From contig NC_051138.1 of assembly GCF_014839805.1 (NCBI RefSeq), positions 9,484,983-9,548,982 of the forward strand: a DNA stretch of 64,000 bases, in the 5' to 3' direction. Every line of letters starts with the position of its first letter. Position 1 is the first letter of the stretch. Position numbers and translations under genes: made by a program. The notes under the pieces were generated by a model. It was not told where the DNA came from and ran no database searches. It saw nothing but the letters and a program-made list of their open reading frames with translations. Positions 35,570 through 47,714 of the stretch are shown here, piece by piece. The stretch is from Manduca sexta (taxonomy: Eukaryota > Arthropoda > Insecta > Lepidoptera > Sphingidae).

Positions 35570-36112
35570 TGAAATAAAACTAAAAACTATTTAAACGGAT
35601 TTTATCGCGGTTTTTTATATTATTATTTTCTCCCGACGTTTCGAAGACTTTGCAGCCTTCATGGTTACGGGGGACTGAGGTGTTGTTCATCCGTAAAGTC
35701 AAAGTTACAATATCTACCTACATTTTTCAAATATACAACTTTTAAAAATTTTATCTGTTGACGGTCCGATCTACGCAGAATGAGCTCACAGTGTCTTGAG
35801 GTCTGGCAGCCGGTCTTTTGGGATCCGATTTAATTAAATGTAGAACAGGATCCCAGGCTTGTGCAAGCTTCCAACCATCTTCCCTATTGAAATTTGGGTG
35901 TTTGTTAATTTCAATAGCCTCGCGAATCATCCTAGGTAGGAATCGGTGTTCTTTGGCAAGGATTTGTGGCTTGTCTAATCGCAAATAATGATTGGAGCCT
36001 CCTTCAGAATGTTCAGCGACTGCAGACTTCGTAGAGCGTCGGTGTTTCACGTCAGCTATATGTTCTTTTACGCGGGTCCCTATATTTCTTTTTGTTTGTC
36101 CTATATAAGAGA
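35570..36112 (-). mobile_element. Penelope pseudo-LTR: 5'-truncated tandem unit
   Basis: Same sequence as the 3' end of the full unit (32929 to about 33470), in the same orientation and directly upstream of its ATG. It starts inside the GIY-YIG codons (...YIGQTKRNIG). Its C-terminal frame (36050-35751) stays open further than the others (reading ...DPKRPAARPQDTVSSF), and so probably shows the unmutated C-terminus. Confidence 0.8.
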
Positions 36113-36127
36113 TTGAAGAGATGTCGT

Positions 36128-38360
36128 GACCACAATCTCATCCCTACGTGTGTAAAGCTATCACCTAAGAAAAACATACGAGGGAGCGCTAAAATTCTAA
36201 ACCAGGCGAGTATAAAACTGTTACGAGCTACCATACATGAAACACGATCCGACCTTCATTACATAAATAATTGTGTTGAGATTTTATCCAATGAACTAAA
36301 GACAGAGTTATCAGCATTTGATTTTAAAAATTGCATAGATATCTTAAATAAGCGCGAAACTTCTAAATATAATGAATGCAAAAATAAACACATAATAAAA
36401 TATAATAAACTAACATCAAAATTAAATGCCAAAAATATTAAGAACACCGAGTGTAGGAATGGAACGCGCGCGACCATAGATAACATACACTCCTGCGCCA
36501 ACCATGAACAACGCGCAGTGATAAATCTGTCAAAACAAACATTGGACGAAAACACAATTCAGGTTTTATCCAAAGGCTTAAATTTTGCTGTTACACCACG
36601 AAGGATGCCGTATGAAGACATTATTTGCAATGTTGAGAACAGTCTTTTCATGAATAATATAAAAAGGAAGATTCGAGGCAATACGCCAAGACATTTCGTC
36701 AATTTTGCGTCAAAAGAAAATGCCGAAACCAAATCTTCCAAAACATCAATATATCGCTTTGAAGAACTTGCGATCAAGGAAAGACCTTACCATTCTCCGT
36801 GCAGATAAAGGGAATGCGACAGTAGTAATGGATACGTCAGACTACAATCATAAAATGGAACAACTTTTATCGGATGGAAGCACGTATAGAATAGTCAAAT
36901 CAGACCCGACTAACAAGATATTGAAGGCTACTAGCACTTTAATAAAAATTACTCCGATAAATTAAATCTCGACGTAAACTTACTCGTTCCTTCGTGTGCA
37001 AAACCGCCTAAACTGTATGGACTGCCGAAAATACACAAGTCAAATGCTCCACTACGTCCCATTGTGAGTCAGATCGACACACCAACCTACAGATTGGCTC
37101 AGCACGTAGCAAAAGTGCTTTCACCCCTCAGAGGAAACACTAGAGCATCTGTGAAGGATTCATACCAATTTGTCAGCGACATTAAACACCTACAGTTAGC
37201 TGACAATGAAACAATGGTCAGTTTTGATGTCCAGTCTCTCTTCACGAGCTTACCATTACAAGATTGCATCAAAATTGTGTCTAAGAAGTTAGTAGATAAT
37301 AACATACCTGTGGAATATAGCAGAACTACTCCAACACTGCCTTACATCTGGCTATATGTTGTGGAATGATCAGTTCTATGTACAAGTAGAGGGTGTAGCG
37401 ATGGGCTCCCTGTATCTCCGGTAGTCGCCGATATATTCATGGAGGACTTCGAGGAGACAGCCCTGACAACATCACCGGTCTCTCCAAGGTTTTACAAACG
37501 GTACGTAGATGATACTTTCACAATTTTACCATCGGACAAAGTATCTGCATTTTAAATCACCTTAACTCCATCAATAATAAAATCCAATTCACTATGGAGT
37601 TAGAACACAACAAATCTCTTGCTTTCTTGGATGTTTTAGTCATTCGTAATCCTGATCAGACCTTAAGTCATACTGTGTATCGGAAACAGACCCATACTGA
37701 TAAATATCTGAACGGTGAATCTCACCACCATCCAAAACAGTTAGCTACCGTGGGCAAATCATTGTTTCAGAGAGCACGAGGAATCTGTGACGAGAAACAC
37801 CTGGCCGCTGAGCTACAACATGTCAAGCAAGTACTGCGAGACAACAAGCTCCAAATTCCACGCCGCCGTCACAGAGACCGAGTGAAACCAGCCACAGTTG
37901 AACGTGTTCCGGTTGTACTACCATATGTGAGAGGAGTCACCGACAAGATTGGCTACATTCTGAAGCCGTGCTTCAATAAAACCTATTTCAAGCCGCCTAA
38001 GAAGATTAGTCAATTTTACCACCTGTCAAGTGCCATATACCTCTGCAAGAACCGGGTGTATACAAGATAGACTGCAACTGTGGCCTCTTATATAGGACAA
38101 ACAAAAGAAATATAGGGACCCGCGTAAAAGAACATATAGCTGACGTGAAACACCGACGCTCTACGAAGTCTGCAGTCGCTGAACATTCTGAAGGAGGCTC
38201 CAATCATTATTTGCGATTAGACAAGCCACAAATCCTTGCCAAAGAACACCGATTCCTACCTAGGATGATTCGCGAGGCTATTGAAATTAAAAACACCCAA
38301 ATTTCAATAGGGAAGATGGTTGGAAGCTTGCACAAGCCTGGGATCCTGTTCTACATTTAA
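36128..38360 (+). pseudogene. Penelope-like RT/GIY-YIG protein, multiply frameshifted
   Basis: In order: N-terminal basic region (36128-36660), DKGNATVVMD (about 36806-36835), the first catalytic-Asp block SFDVQSLFTS (about 37220-37250), the YVDD box in DNA at about 37503-37512, SLAFLDVLVIR (37615-37650), endonuclease region, and C-terminal frame (38145-38360). At least five frame breaks. Three breaks (after ITPIN, after IKP/CFNK, and at QFYH) coincide with those in the minus unit. Confidence 0.8.
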
Positions 38361-38525
38361 TTAAATCGGATCCCAAAAGACCGGCTGCCAGACCTCAAGA
38401 CACTGTGAGCTCATTCTGCGTAGATCGGACCGTCAACAGATAAAATTTTTAAAAGTTGTATATTTGAAAAATGTTGGTAGATATTGTAACTTTGACTTTA
38501 CGGATGAACAACACCTCAGTCCCCC

Positions 38526-38562
38526 GTGACCATGAAGGCTGCAAAGTCTTCGAAACGTCGGG
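38526..38562 (+). ncRNA. hammerhead-ribozyme-like motif in Penelope 3' UTR (degenerate)
   Basis: AAGGCTGCAAAGTCTT can form a 5-bp stem with a 6-base loop, followed by CGAAAC and GTC, as in the stem II-GAAA-cleavage-site part of hammerhead ribozymes known in Penelope elements. The expected CTGATGA before the stem reads ACCATGA here, so the catalytic core looks altered. Same motif at about 32990-33026 and 35630-35666 (minus) and 19526-19562. Activity is doubtful. Confidence 0.4.
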
Positions 38563-38669
38563 AGAAAATAATAATATAAAAAACCGCGATAAAATCCGTT
38601 TAAATAGTTTTTAGTTTTATTTCAATGTCTAACATTCGCGTAAACATAAGAAATCATTAATATTATTAG

Positions 38670-40317
38670 TTTTATCTGAATAAAATCCCCATATGAATAT
38701 GTGGTATGGTAAGGTACTATTTTGCACAAGAATGTACGAAATGACGTCGATAGACCTATTCGTGCCGAAGACACACGCGGAGTGTTTAGTGCGCACTCAT
38801 AGCGAATTTCTGCTGAGCTCGCAGCACTCTGTTTCGCTATGAAATTGCTCACAATTTGCCAGGCTGTGAAGTCAATCAACAAGAAAATGAATTCCAGATT
38901 AATAAGAAATATTTACACACAACGCAATATGAATTCGATATATTTTCGGAACAATGCCATACCCAAAATAAACATTGACGGAAACTGGAACCGGTAACTC
39001 TTAAATGGTAATTCGTATTCCTGTGTATTTTAGATTTCGTACCACATTTTTGTACAAGACAAGAGACCGTGGTGAATAACATTCGTGGCTAAATAAAAAA
39101 CCTGACCGCAATTGACGTTTGGTGAATAGATCGCCTCTTTATAAGTTGAATAAAATTATCCGATTGAAAGCATGTAAATATTTATTACGGTTTTAAAATT
39201 TCTGCTATCAATCTTAAATCTAAAAAATTAGTTTTTATAGGTTGAAATTCGATAAATATTCCGTGACTAAGACAAATGATGATAAGAACTTAATAAAATA
39301 ATAGGTACTGTGAATAAAACCTAATTATCGTAATTTTGTAAGCTTGGACATTATAATTTATATTGTATCAAAAGTAAGGCGTGAAAAATGGAACGAATAC
39401 TTTTACTAACAAAATATAATTTTTATTCACGGTCAATCAATGTATTATACTACAATTAATGTATTGTAGGTACCCAACTATAACACTGAAAATATCTAAA
39501 ATACAAGACTATATTTATTTTAATAATTACAGGTCAAGTAAAAACATTTTTTTATGAATGTATATTTCTTGATACTTTTATGGAATAGGTACATAGAGTG
39601 ATCAAGAGACCCAGTCATGTGACGTAGATAATGAGAGAGATTCTTAAATTTTGGAAACACAAACACGTAATTTTGTATCGCCAATAACTCAAAAGTTCAA
39701 AGCGTTTTACCCATAGATTTCTTCCATTTATTTCCCATGGGAGCTAGCTAATCACCGGGATAACAATATTCAACTTTTTTGTCCGGGACATGGTCTATCC
39801 GAGTGCCACGTATTATCTAATCCCGTTCAGCTGTATGTTCACTTAAATATTTTTTTCGAGGGCTAGATATATATTTAAGAAAATAATTTTAATCTAAGAA
39901 CTTATATTAAATTCTTTATATTCAAGTATACGTACATAATGTTTTTTTTAACGTTATGCGTTTACACATTTTACACAGATTATTATTGTAAGACTTCCAA
40001 TTTTATTATCTCATAAATAATTATATAAATTTAACTTGCAAACTAGTTGGACAATCAGGAAAAAGCCAACATAAAACGCTTCACTGCAACCATGTCGACT
40101 TATTAATTTTCAGTACATTGCGAACAACGTGCATAGGTAGTAATTTAAACGTATTCAACTTTACTTCATAACTCGATTGCCTTGACGTGTATAAGTGGAG
40201 CGCTAATCATTAAATTTTCTATTTTACTTTGCGAAAGAAGCGAAAATGTATTCACATATTAACATAATCTAAGAAGTTAGTAGTTAGTAATTTTGTGGTA
40301 TTTTCATTTGCAGCAAA
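38670..40317. other. intergenic/leader intron before the desaturase start
   Basis: AT-rich, no coding exon. Two features bear on the desaturase: a TGTATAAG TATA-like motif at 40189-40196, a possible alternative promoter, and the acceptor TTTTCATTTGCAG ending at 40313. Confidence 0.45.
40301..40317 (+). promoter_or_regulatory. splice acceptor just upstream of desaturase ATG
   Basis: TTTTCATTTGCAG|CAAA precedes ATG at 40318. A pyrimidine-rich acceptor 4 bases before the start codon implies that the first exon(s) are non-coding and lie upstream, perhaps at 24792-24892. Confidence 0.6.
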
Positions 40318-43300
40318 ATGCCGCCGCAAGGTCAACAAGCGGGCTCATGGGTCCTATACGAAACCGATACGGTGAATAATGACAGTGATGCGCCGGTGCT
40401 GGTCCCGCCATCTGCTGAGAAGAGGGTATGGAAAATTGTCTGGAGGAACGTCATTCTGTTCGTCTTGCTTCACATCGGAGGCGTGTATGGAGCGTACCTG
40501 TTTTTGACAAAAGCCATGTGGACTACATGCTTGTTCGGTAATTTATTTTTTCACTAGCATATTAAATGATGATAAAAACTCAACAGTAATTGATGCTCCC
40601 TTTGAGTGCTCCACAACACCCACCCTCCCTTCGGATCGGAGCTATTTCATCACATGAATATTAATTTAATTGTGTTCAAGTTAATTAGCGATGATTGATC
40701 TCGTTACAGCTGTGTTCCTTTACCTATGCTCCGGACTGGGCATCACTGCCGGTGCTCACAGGTTGTGGGCGCATAAATCCTACAAAGCGCGCTTGCCTCT
40801 GAGACTTCTGCTGACTCTATTCAACACGCTGGCTTTCCAGGTAAGGGATTTTAATCAAATCTACTTAAGACTTTAGCAAGGATTAGATCTATCGGTTCCT
40901 TAGCGCAAGTCGGCTGTGGATAGGAAACCCTTAATGCGATTTCCAGTTTGTGGAAACAATTGTAATTCTTTGTTTTTTTTCGACGTTAGAGATTTAAATA
41001 ACTTATTTAAAGAACAAAGAAGTTCAGCACTAGCTTTGTGAACTTTAAAACATTAATCAAATGCAAATATAACAATAATGAGCGGCGATAGCCTAGTTGG
41101 GTGTGGAACGGACTGCCGAGACGAATGTCCGCAGGTTCAAATCCCCAAGGGCACACACCTCTGACTTTTCTAAAAAATCATTGTGTGTATTCTTTGTGAA
41201 TTTATCGTTCGCTTTAACGGTGAAGGAAAACATCGTGAGGAAACCTGCACATCTGAGAAGTTCTGTATAGGAATTTCGAAGGTGTGTGAAGTCTACCAAT
41301 CCGCACTAGGCCAGCGTGGTGGACTAAGGCCTAATCCCTCTTAGTAGTAGAGAAGGCCCGTGCTCAGCAGTGGGCAAGTATATAATACAGAGCTGATATT
41401 ATTATTATTAAATATAACAATCTTGCAATTGTAAAAATACTGTATTTTATTAATTTTCAAAATATACGTGTACTCCGCATAGGTTTGTGGCACTGCGGTA
41501 TAAATAATCCGAAGCCATACAATGCAGGATTTTATACGTGACATTTTTAAAAGTAATAAGTAGTACAAGCATACATTTTAAATCTAAGACTCAAAACTTA
41601 AGCCACATATTGATATTCAAGCAAACTATATTTCATGCTGAGTATTTAATTACGTACAGTCCGATAATTACCAAAAACAATATAATATCTGCTAAATTTC
41701 TGTCGCTTCTGCATTAGTAAGAATGATTCCTGTGTATAGTGAAATCGTTACCAATTACATAGATATGTGAATGTTATTATCTTTCAGAATCCACGTTGTT
41801 TTGGTAGCGTTTGTATTTCACCATATGATTAATTATAAAATTATCACTATTTTTGCCAATTTTAGCTCAGATTAAGATAATTCTTGACGTCATTTCATAA
41901 ATCTGTAAATTAAGTCATATCAAATTTTTGTTCATGATTGTTATATTATGGGCATTGATTGGCATGGATTGTTATATTTATTTATTAATTATAAATAAAT
42001 AAACTTGCACAGTGCCATTTTTACATTGCGTTAATAAATGCAACCATATACTCGTCTTTACTTTTGCGCCAAAAAAACGGTTAAACGCTTTTGATTTTTT
42101 TATCACTGTGTAGTTAAATGAGAATGCGGTGTGTGGATGTTTTCTTTGCAAAGTCTGATGTTGCTACCCCGACGAAGTCTTTTAGACTTGTAGTAGTGGC
42201 TTTACGGCGTGTAAAATTAAAATAAGTTTTCATTGATATTTATTTTATTCAAAACTTATACTTTTTCTACCTCTACGTCTTGAGCAACTTATTGTAAATT
42301 TATTTTGTTGTGAATATGTCGTTTAGGTGGAATTATTCATATTTAAATTAAGATACTTTTCCACCAGCGCGACGTCTATGTGAACTTTTCACAATGTATA
42401 TTCAATGAAATGAAATGAAATGAAATGATTTATTTGAATCGGTAAAATGTTATACATTATTTAGATTCCGTCAACATTAACTCTACCACCAGTTCGGAAA
42501 GCAGTTATCACCAGAGAAGATCAGGCAAGAAACTCTGGTGTTGCTCTTTTCAAAATCAGTTTAAGGTGAAAACTACAATAATAAGGAGAGGAGAAAAAAA
42601 ATACAATTGTTTTTTTTTATTGTTGTTTAGAGCAGTTCATTTATATGCTCGTAAAATAAGAAGTAAATTAATTTACATTTTATACGAGTGCACAACCCTC
42701 TCAGGAATAATGATTTTTTTCTTTATTATGCTCATAATTATTACCTCTTAGCAACCCTAGCAATTAGAAATAGTAAGCGAAATGGGCAGAACAGTTCACG
42801 AGTATGACGCATGTGCCAGCCATCGGCCTCCTCAACCATATTGTAAGGAAGTGGCCGACCTGTCACACGACGCCGCCGCAGGTACAGACAGTTAGAGAGT
42901 ATTTCATACCCAAGCCGCCTACAGTTACATTACGAATAAAAAGAAAAAAAAATATCAAGTGACATGATTCCAAAGAAAATCACACAAAAATGCCTAGTCC
43001 CAGGCATTTATATCCTCTAGATATTCTGATTATAAAAAAGGATACAGTAACCCTTAAAAGACTTGATCTTTGAAGTCTTGTTTTGCGATTAACTAAATTA
43101 TTTTTGTTCGTAGTATTTAAACTATGGATATCGCTAACTTTTGGAAAGAAACTTCAAACTTTTCAATAAATAATACTACAAATTTAATCATGAGTCAATA
43201 TGAAAGTTCTTCTTATCGCAAAGTCCAACTAAAGATATCGATAGAAAATAGTTGATGAGTTTATAGTTTATCAGCGCTGATAGTCTGCTGTCTGGGCCAC

Positions 43301-46300
43301 GTGTGTGCATACGTGATAAACAGTTTATCTTGCATGGGTCATGCGTTAACACGTGCAACGACCGCAAAAAACGAAACCTCGTTAACATCTGTTATCTAAT
43401 TATCAACACAATTACCCTTACTCTTGAATATATATTAATTACCTAATTATCTTCCAAGATAACTAAAGTTTTATACAACATCTTATTGTGATAAAACTCC
43501 TTTTTTTCAATCTCTAACAAAGCACTTAGTATTTTTTATTCTGTTTTTGTAATCCCATCACAAAATCGGTTTTGATGAGGGATTAGAGTTTTAAAAGTTA
43601 TGGAAAGTTTCTAGACTTTACATCAATTTATTTCAATTTATTTACTCGCTGTTTATTAGTAATTGCATAATAATTATTTAAAAATTCTACACGTGCCAGT
43701 ATTCTCGTTCGCAAATTTGGATTCAGAAGTACTGTTGGTAATGTACAATTATGCGACGTGTATCGATGTCAATTCATATAATTAAAGTTATTGTGGACAG
43801 CTTACAGCATTAATAATCATATTCAATTTGAAAACAGCACTCGTCTCATTACGGACTTATTAGCATTCATTGATTTTGTAACCAATCCTCGTACATTATT
43901 GAGGACTAGCTTCCGCTCGCAGCTTCGCCCGCGTGGATTTCGGACTTCAAAAATGGAGCCGGTCGCGAACGTTCGAGAATGTTCGTTTTACGAAGCTACT
44001 CGCTAGGTGATTCGCTAGCCTCTAGGTGCCAAGCAAGCCGCCTACCTGTGCGTTCGCGACCTTATATATATACAAAAATAATCCTTATAGCATGATTCAG
44101 TATTCACGCATGATGGCTTATTATTAGCGTATTTCATGTATAACTTTGGTATTTCTATACCGATTTCTATGATTCTTTTTTATGGAATATTTAATAATGT
44201 TAACTTTTTTAATTAGGGATGACTAAGAGTGTTATAAACGTAAGAGTAGACAAATATAATGAGAAAACTTCGAACTGCTAAGCTATCGGGAGTTACACGT
44301 GTTATTGTGAGTCAACCATAAAAGATAGACACATGCTGTCATGGGATATTTTTTACATAATTTTAAGGAGAACATTTCCGTCATACATGATTTCTGTGTA
44401 GCTTTAACCATTAAGCTTGCACACGCGACGGAAGCTTAAAAATGGAGTAACTTCTCCCGTTTTCACAACATTTCCCTTCACTGCTCTGCTCCTATTAATT
44501 GTAGCGTGATGAAAAGTATACTATAACCAGCACAGGAGTATGACAAATAATTGTACCAAGTTTCGTTAAAATCCGTCGAGTAGTTTTTGTTTCTATAACG
44601 GTTATACAGACAGACAGACAGACAGACAAAAATTTTACTAATTGCATTTTTGGCATCAGTATCGATCCCTAATCACCCCCTGATAGTTATTTTGGAAATA
44701 TATTTCATGTACAGAATTGACCTCTCTACAGATTTATTATAAGTATAGATTACCGCTTCTACTAAATAAAAAACTTACCACTTATTTCTATTAATAAAAG
44801 TGTTAACAGTAATCGCAGAACAACAAAACAACCATTTCTTGCAGTTAACATTAAACAGCCTCTATAGTACATACATCTAGTAATTTATAAAATCTTTCAC
44901 ATTGACTCCTTTGGTAATTTAGGTAATCTCACAAGTTTTATAAGTGTTTCAAGTTTATAGCATTTACATATTATTTTATTTTTAGATTAGGTAAATTTTT
45001 GTGGTAGTTAAAATAGAAGTATTCACCTTTGGCCTCACAATAGACATTGACTGTTAACAATGCCTTTAGAGATGCAAATGAAATTATAATTACTGTCAGA
45101 CCATACAACCACGTCATACTTTTTTATGTAATTTTGAAATAAAATAAACACTCTCCAACACGTCGTAAAAATATAAGTATTTTACAAATAAAATATTTTA
45201 AATTCACATAAATTTACCCTAGTCGTACGATTTGATGATAAAAACTGACTCCGAATAGTGTCATGTTTAAAGAACGACAAAGGCATTTAAAGTTTTTTGA
45301 AAGGCATTTACAAACACGAAGTATGAACCAACTAACCAGCATAAAAACATAATGGGTATCACTGCATTTAACGCACTGCGAAAAATAATTCAAAGAGTTC
45401 TAAGTGTATATAATACCGTTTAATGTCTTCCATATAATAGAATCGTAAATAGATACTTTGTATTAAAGGTTGTCACTTAATCCTTATAAATATTATTTAT
45501 TCTCTTATGAAAATGAACTATTTTTGTTGTTGATTCTTTTCATAATATATAGTATGATAAAATCTTTAAAATAATATGGACGAATCTAAACAATGTATTT
45601 TTGTGGTATTCTTTATTTGTTCCAATAAAAAATATTTGCATTTTTTTTTGATTTCTCATTAGTGACATCACAATAGATACGAAAACAATTATCATGCGTT
45701 TTATATCTAGAAATACCTAATAAATACATTTTGTACAATTTACACGAAGACACAGCTGACAACAATATTCTTTTAGTGATATTATACAGGCTACCATAAT
45801 GTCCTTGGATTTTAAACAAAAAGTCTGAATCAATATTATATTCCAGGACGCAGTATTGGACTGGGCTCGTGATCACCGCATGCACCACAAATACTCGGAG
45901 ACAGACGCCGACCCTCACAACGCGACTCGTGGAAGCTTTTTCTTTTCTCACGTCGGATGGCTCCTCGTTAGAAAACACCCCGAGATCAAGGCCAAAGGAC
46001 ACACCATTGACATGAGCGACCTTTGGGCCGACCCCATACTGCGCTTCCAGAAGAAGTGAGTATAAAGATTTATGTGAATATTACACTTTAAAATGAGACT
46101 AATTTAACGCCAATGGTTTGCTGCAATGCTTTCGATTCCGGATTCAAAATTAAATAAAATCGCTACGAAAAATAACTTTTATTTCGAAGAAAATAATATT
46201 TTATTTATAGTTGGATTTTTAAACCTAGCTATAATGCATTGAACATTTGTTAACGATTCACTCGTCTTCAATTATTGGTTCGGTACAGGGCTAAACAAGA

Positions 46301-47714
46301 GAGTAACTGTCTTTTGAAACAGGCAATATGTTTTTAAAGGACACTGACCATGTGATCTAATGCAAGATAACAGAGAACATGCGTTTATATTAAATGCTAT
46401 CACATAAAGATGATACAGAGTATGCAATGAACCTGGCACACTTTAAACAGACAACAAATAATATTAAGAATTTAGATCTGATTTATATTATGCACCATAA
46501 TAACATGATAATAACATAATATTCTACGTGTTTTAGTTTATTGTTGTATAGACCTGAATCTAGATATTCCGAAAACATTACATAATACGGAAAAGTTTAA
46601 CAACGCTTAAATTATTATATGTAACAATTTGATCGGAGCAAGATAGATATCTAGGTATTGTTGAAAAACATTAGTAGCGCGGATTTATGAAATAAAATGA
46701 CATAGCTTAGACATACATACGCCTGATAAAAACTCCAGTAGGCAGTTTGCGCATTATTTGAGCCTGTATGAATAAGAGTCAGAGTATATGTAACTAACTA
46801 TCCACATAAAAGTCACATGTTTATGGTTACATGGTCAGTTTTATGTCTAAAATGTTTCAGCTGGTCAGTATTTGGGAGGAAAACCAACCATTTGGCCTGA
46901 ACGTATATGTGTCCTTAGAAGTCCTCTGAAAAGGTTTAAACGCTTCCAAAGTGGTCAAGTCGGAATCAAAGTCCGCAACCACTACAACTATACATACTAG
47001 ATGTTAAAGTCACCGACACTGTTTTAAAATTATAGACAAGTATACATAAATAAATTTTACGTAAGAGATAATGATAATTAAGACTACAAAATCGATGATA
47101 AGATTTTACAAGCCACTCATAAATTATCATACAAAAATATTTTTTTCTCCCTAAATATAAAAAAAAAACTATTATACTTTTAGTTATACCCAGCAAAATT
47201 AATTTTCAGGTACTACTTAGCCCTGATGCCTCTGATTTGCTTCATCCTGCCCTCGTACATCCCTACTCTATGGGGAGAATCAGCCTGGAACGCATATTGG
47301 GTGTGCGCTATTTTCCGCTACGTTTATGTACTCAACGTCACTTGGCTCGTCAACTCGGCAGCTCACAAGTGGGGCAGCAAACCCTACGACAAGAACATCA
47401 ACCCAGTGGAAACTAAACCTGTCTCACTGGTGGTTCTCGGAGAAGGATTCCACAACTACCACCATACATTCCCGTGGGACTACAAAACCGCTGAACTGGG
47501 CGACTACTCTCTAAACTTCAGCAAGCTGTTTATCGACTTCATGGCATCGATCGGATGGGCGTATGACCTTAAAACCGTGTCTGCTGAGGTTGTTGAAAAA
47601 CGAGTCAAGAGGACTGGTGATGGAAGCCACCACGTCTGGGGATGGGACGATAAAGACGTGCCCTCCGAAGAGAAGAAAGAAGCAACGATCATTAATCCCG
47701 ACAAAATTCACTAG
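40318..47714 (+). CDS. acyl-CoA delta-9 desaturase, lepidopteran NPVE (C18>C16) type
   Basis: ER-membrane di-iron enzyme that puts a Z9 double bond into saturated fatty acyl-CoA, using cytochrome b5 and O2. Exons 40318-40537, 40710-40840, 45847-46055 and 47210-47714, all GT-AG with consistent phases (1,0,2), give 354 aa plus stop, the normal family length. All three histidine boxes are present: HRLWAH (90-95), HRMHH (127-131) and HNYHH (268-272), with HKWG at 239. NPVE (251-254, in YDKNINPVE) is the four-residue signature of the C18-preferring delta-9 clade, a housekeeping metabolic group rather than a pheromone-specific one. The N-terminus MPPQGQ...SWVLYETDT is typical. ATG follows an acceptor by 4 bases (CAG|CAAAATG), so the 5' leader is spliced. 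Intron 2 (5 kb) carries a SINE, a MITE and a Helitron-like element; no coding break is seen. Confidence 0.95.
41077..41409 (+). mobile_element. tRNA-derived SINE S1, copy 3, in desaturase intron 2
   Basis: Head GAGCGGCGATAGCCTAGTTGG, B-box GGTTCAAATCC near 41134, tail (ATT)n. It is flanked by perfect 12-bp AAATATAACAAT at 41065-41076 and 41410-41421. About 93% like copy 1 by eye. Same orientation as the gene. Confidence 0.9.
42008..42310 (-). mobile_element. MITE, family M1 copy 3 (diverged)
   Basis: A terminus-like segment (CAGTGCCATTTTTACATTGC, then TTAATAAATGCAACCATATACTCG) begins at about 42010. The interior matches the complement of copy 1, including TTTACAATAAGTTGCTCAAG at about 42276-42295. 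The right terminus is not clearly kept. Confidence 0.6.
42398..42560 (-). mobile_element. LINE 3' end remnant (CR1/Zenon-like suggested) with AAATG repeats
   Basis: (AATGA)n at about 42400-42427 is followed by ACCACCAGTTCGGAAAGCAG, TATCACCAGAGAAGA and GGCAAGAAACTCTGG, a phrase I associate with the 3' ends of CR1-type LINEs in Lepidoptera. The orientation would be minus, with the repeat as tail. No coding remains. Confidence 0.4.
43906..44749 (-). mobile_element. Helitron-like element H1 copy B, intact, in desaturase intron 2
   Basis: On the minus strand it starts TCTATACTTATAATAAATC after A (44749) and ends GGAAGCTAG before T (43906). Nearly identical to copy A at 12752-14866 over its full 844 bp, but lacking the LINE insert. 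It shows the empty LINE target (GGCACCTAGAGGC, complement near 44025). No coding capacity. Confidence 0.8.
44750..45846. other. remainder of desaturase intron 2
   Basis: AT-rich sequence up to the acceptor TTATATTCCAG before exon 3. No further exon or element recognised. The minus-strand frame over 45613-46002 is an antisense shadow of exon 3. Confidence 0.45.

Larger units (their letters stand above)
32929..38656. mobile_element. composite Penelope-like retroelement insertion, head-to-head
   Basis: 5.7-kb insertion bounded by identical 13-bp TTAATATTATTAG (32916-32928 and 38657-38669). Three parts: a full-length minus-strand unit (35569 down to 32929); a 5'-truncated minus-strand unit directly upstream of it in tandem (36112 down to 35570), acting as a pseudo-LTR; and a 5'-truncated plus-strand unit (36113-38656) joined head-to-head. 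Partial tandem plus inverted truncated copies are characteristic of Penelope elements. The right end reads on about 33 bases into the element's own ORF start (38635). Confidence 0.85.
36113..38656 (+). mobile_element. Penelope-like element, inverted 5'-truncated copy
   Basis: Begins within the N-terminal codons (LKRCRDHNL) and runs to the 3' UTR. It is nearly identical to the minus unit but has extra single-base indels: near 36660 (A-run and a G lost), 37317 (one base gained), 37409 (a C lost), 37552 (a T lost) and 38088 (bases lost). The frame is therefore broken into pieces (36092-36808, 36705-36965, 37064-37369, 37594-38070, 38145-38360). RT motifs are recognisable in DNA but not in one frame. 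Confidence 0.85.

Noticed and set aside
45613..46002. 129-codon minus-strand frame
   Set aside because: It overlaps desaturase exon 3 in antisense; the sense strand encodes the conserved HRMHH box.
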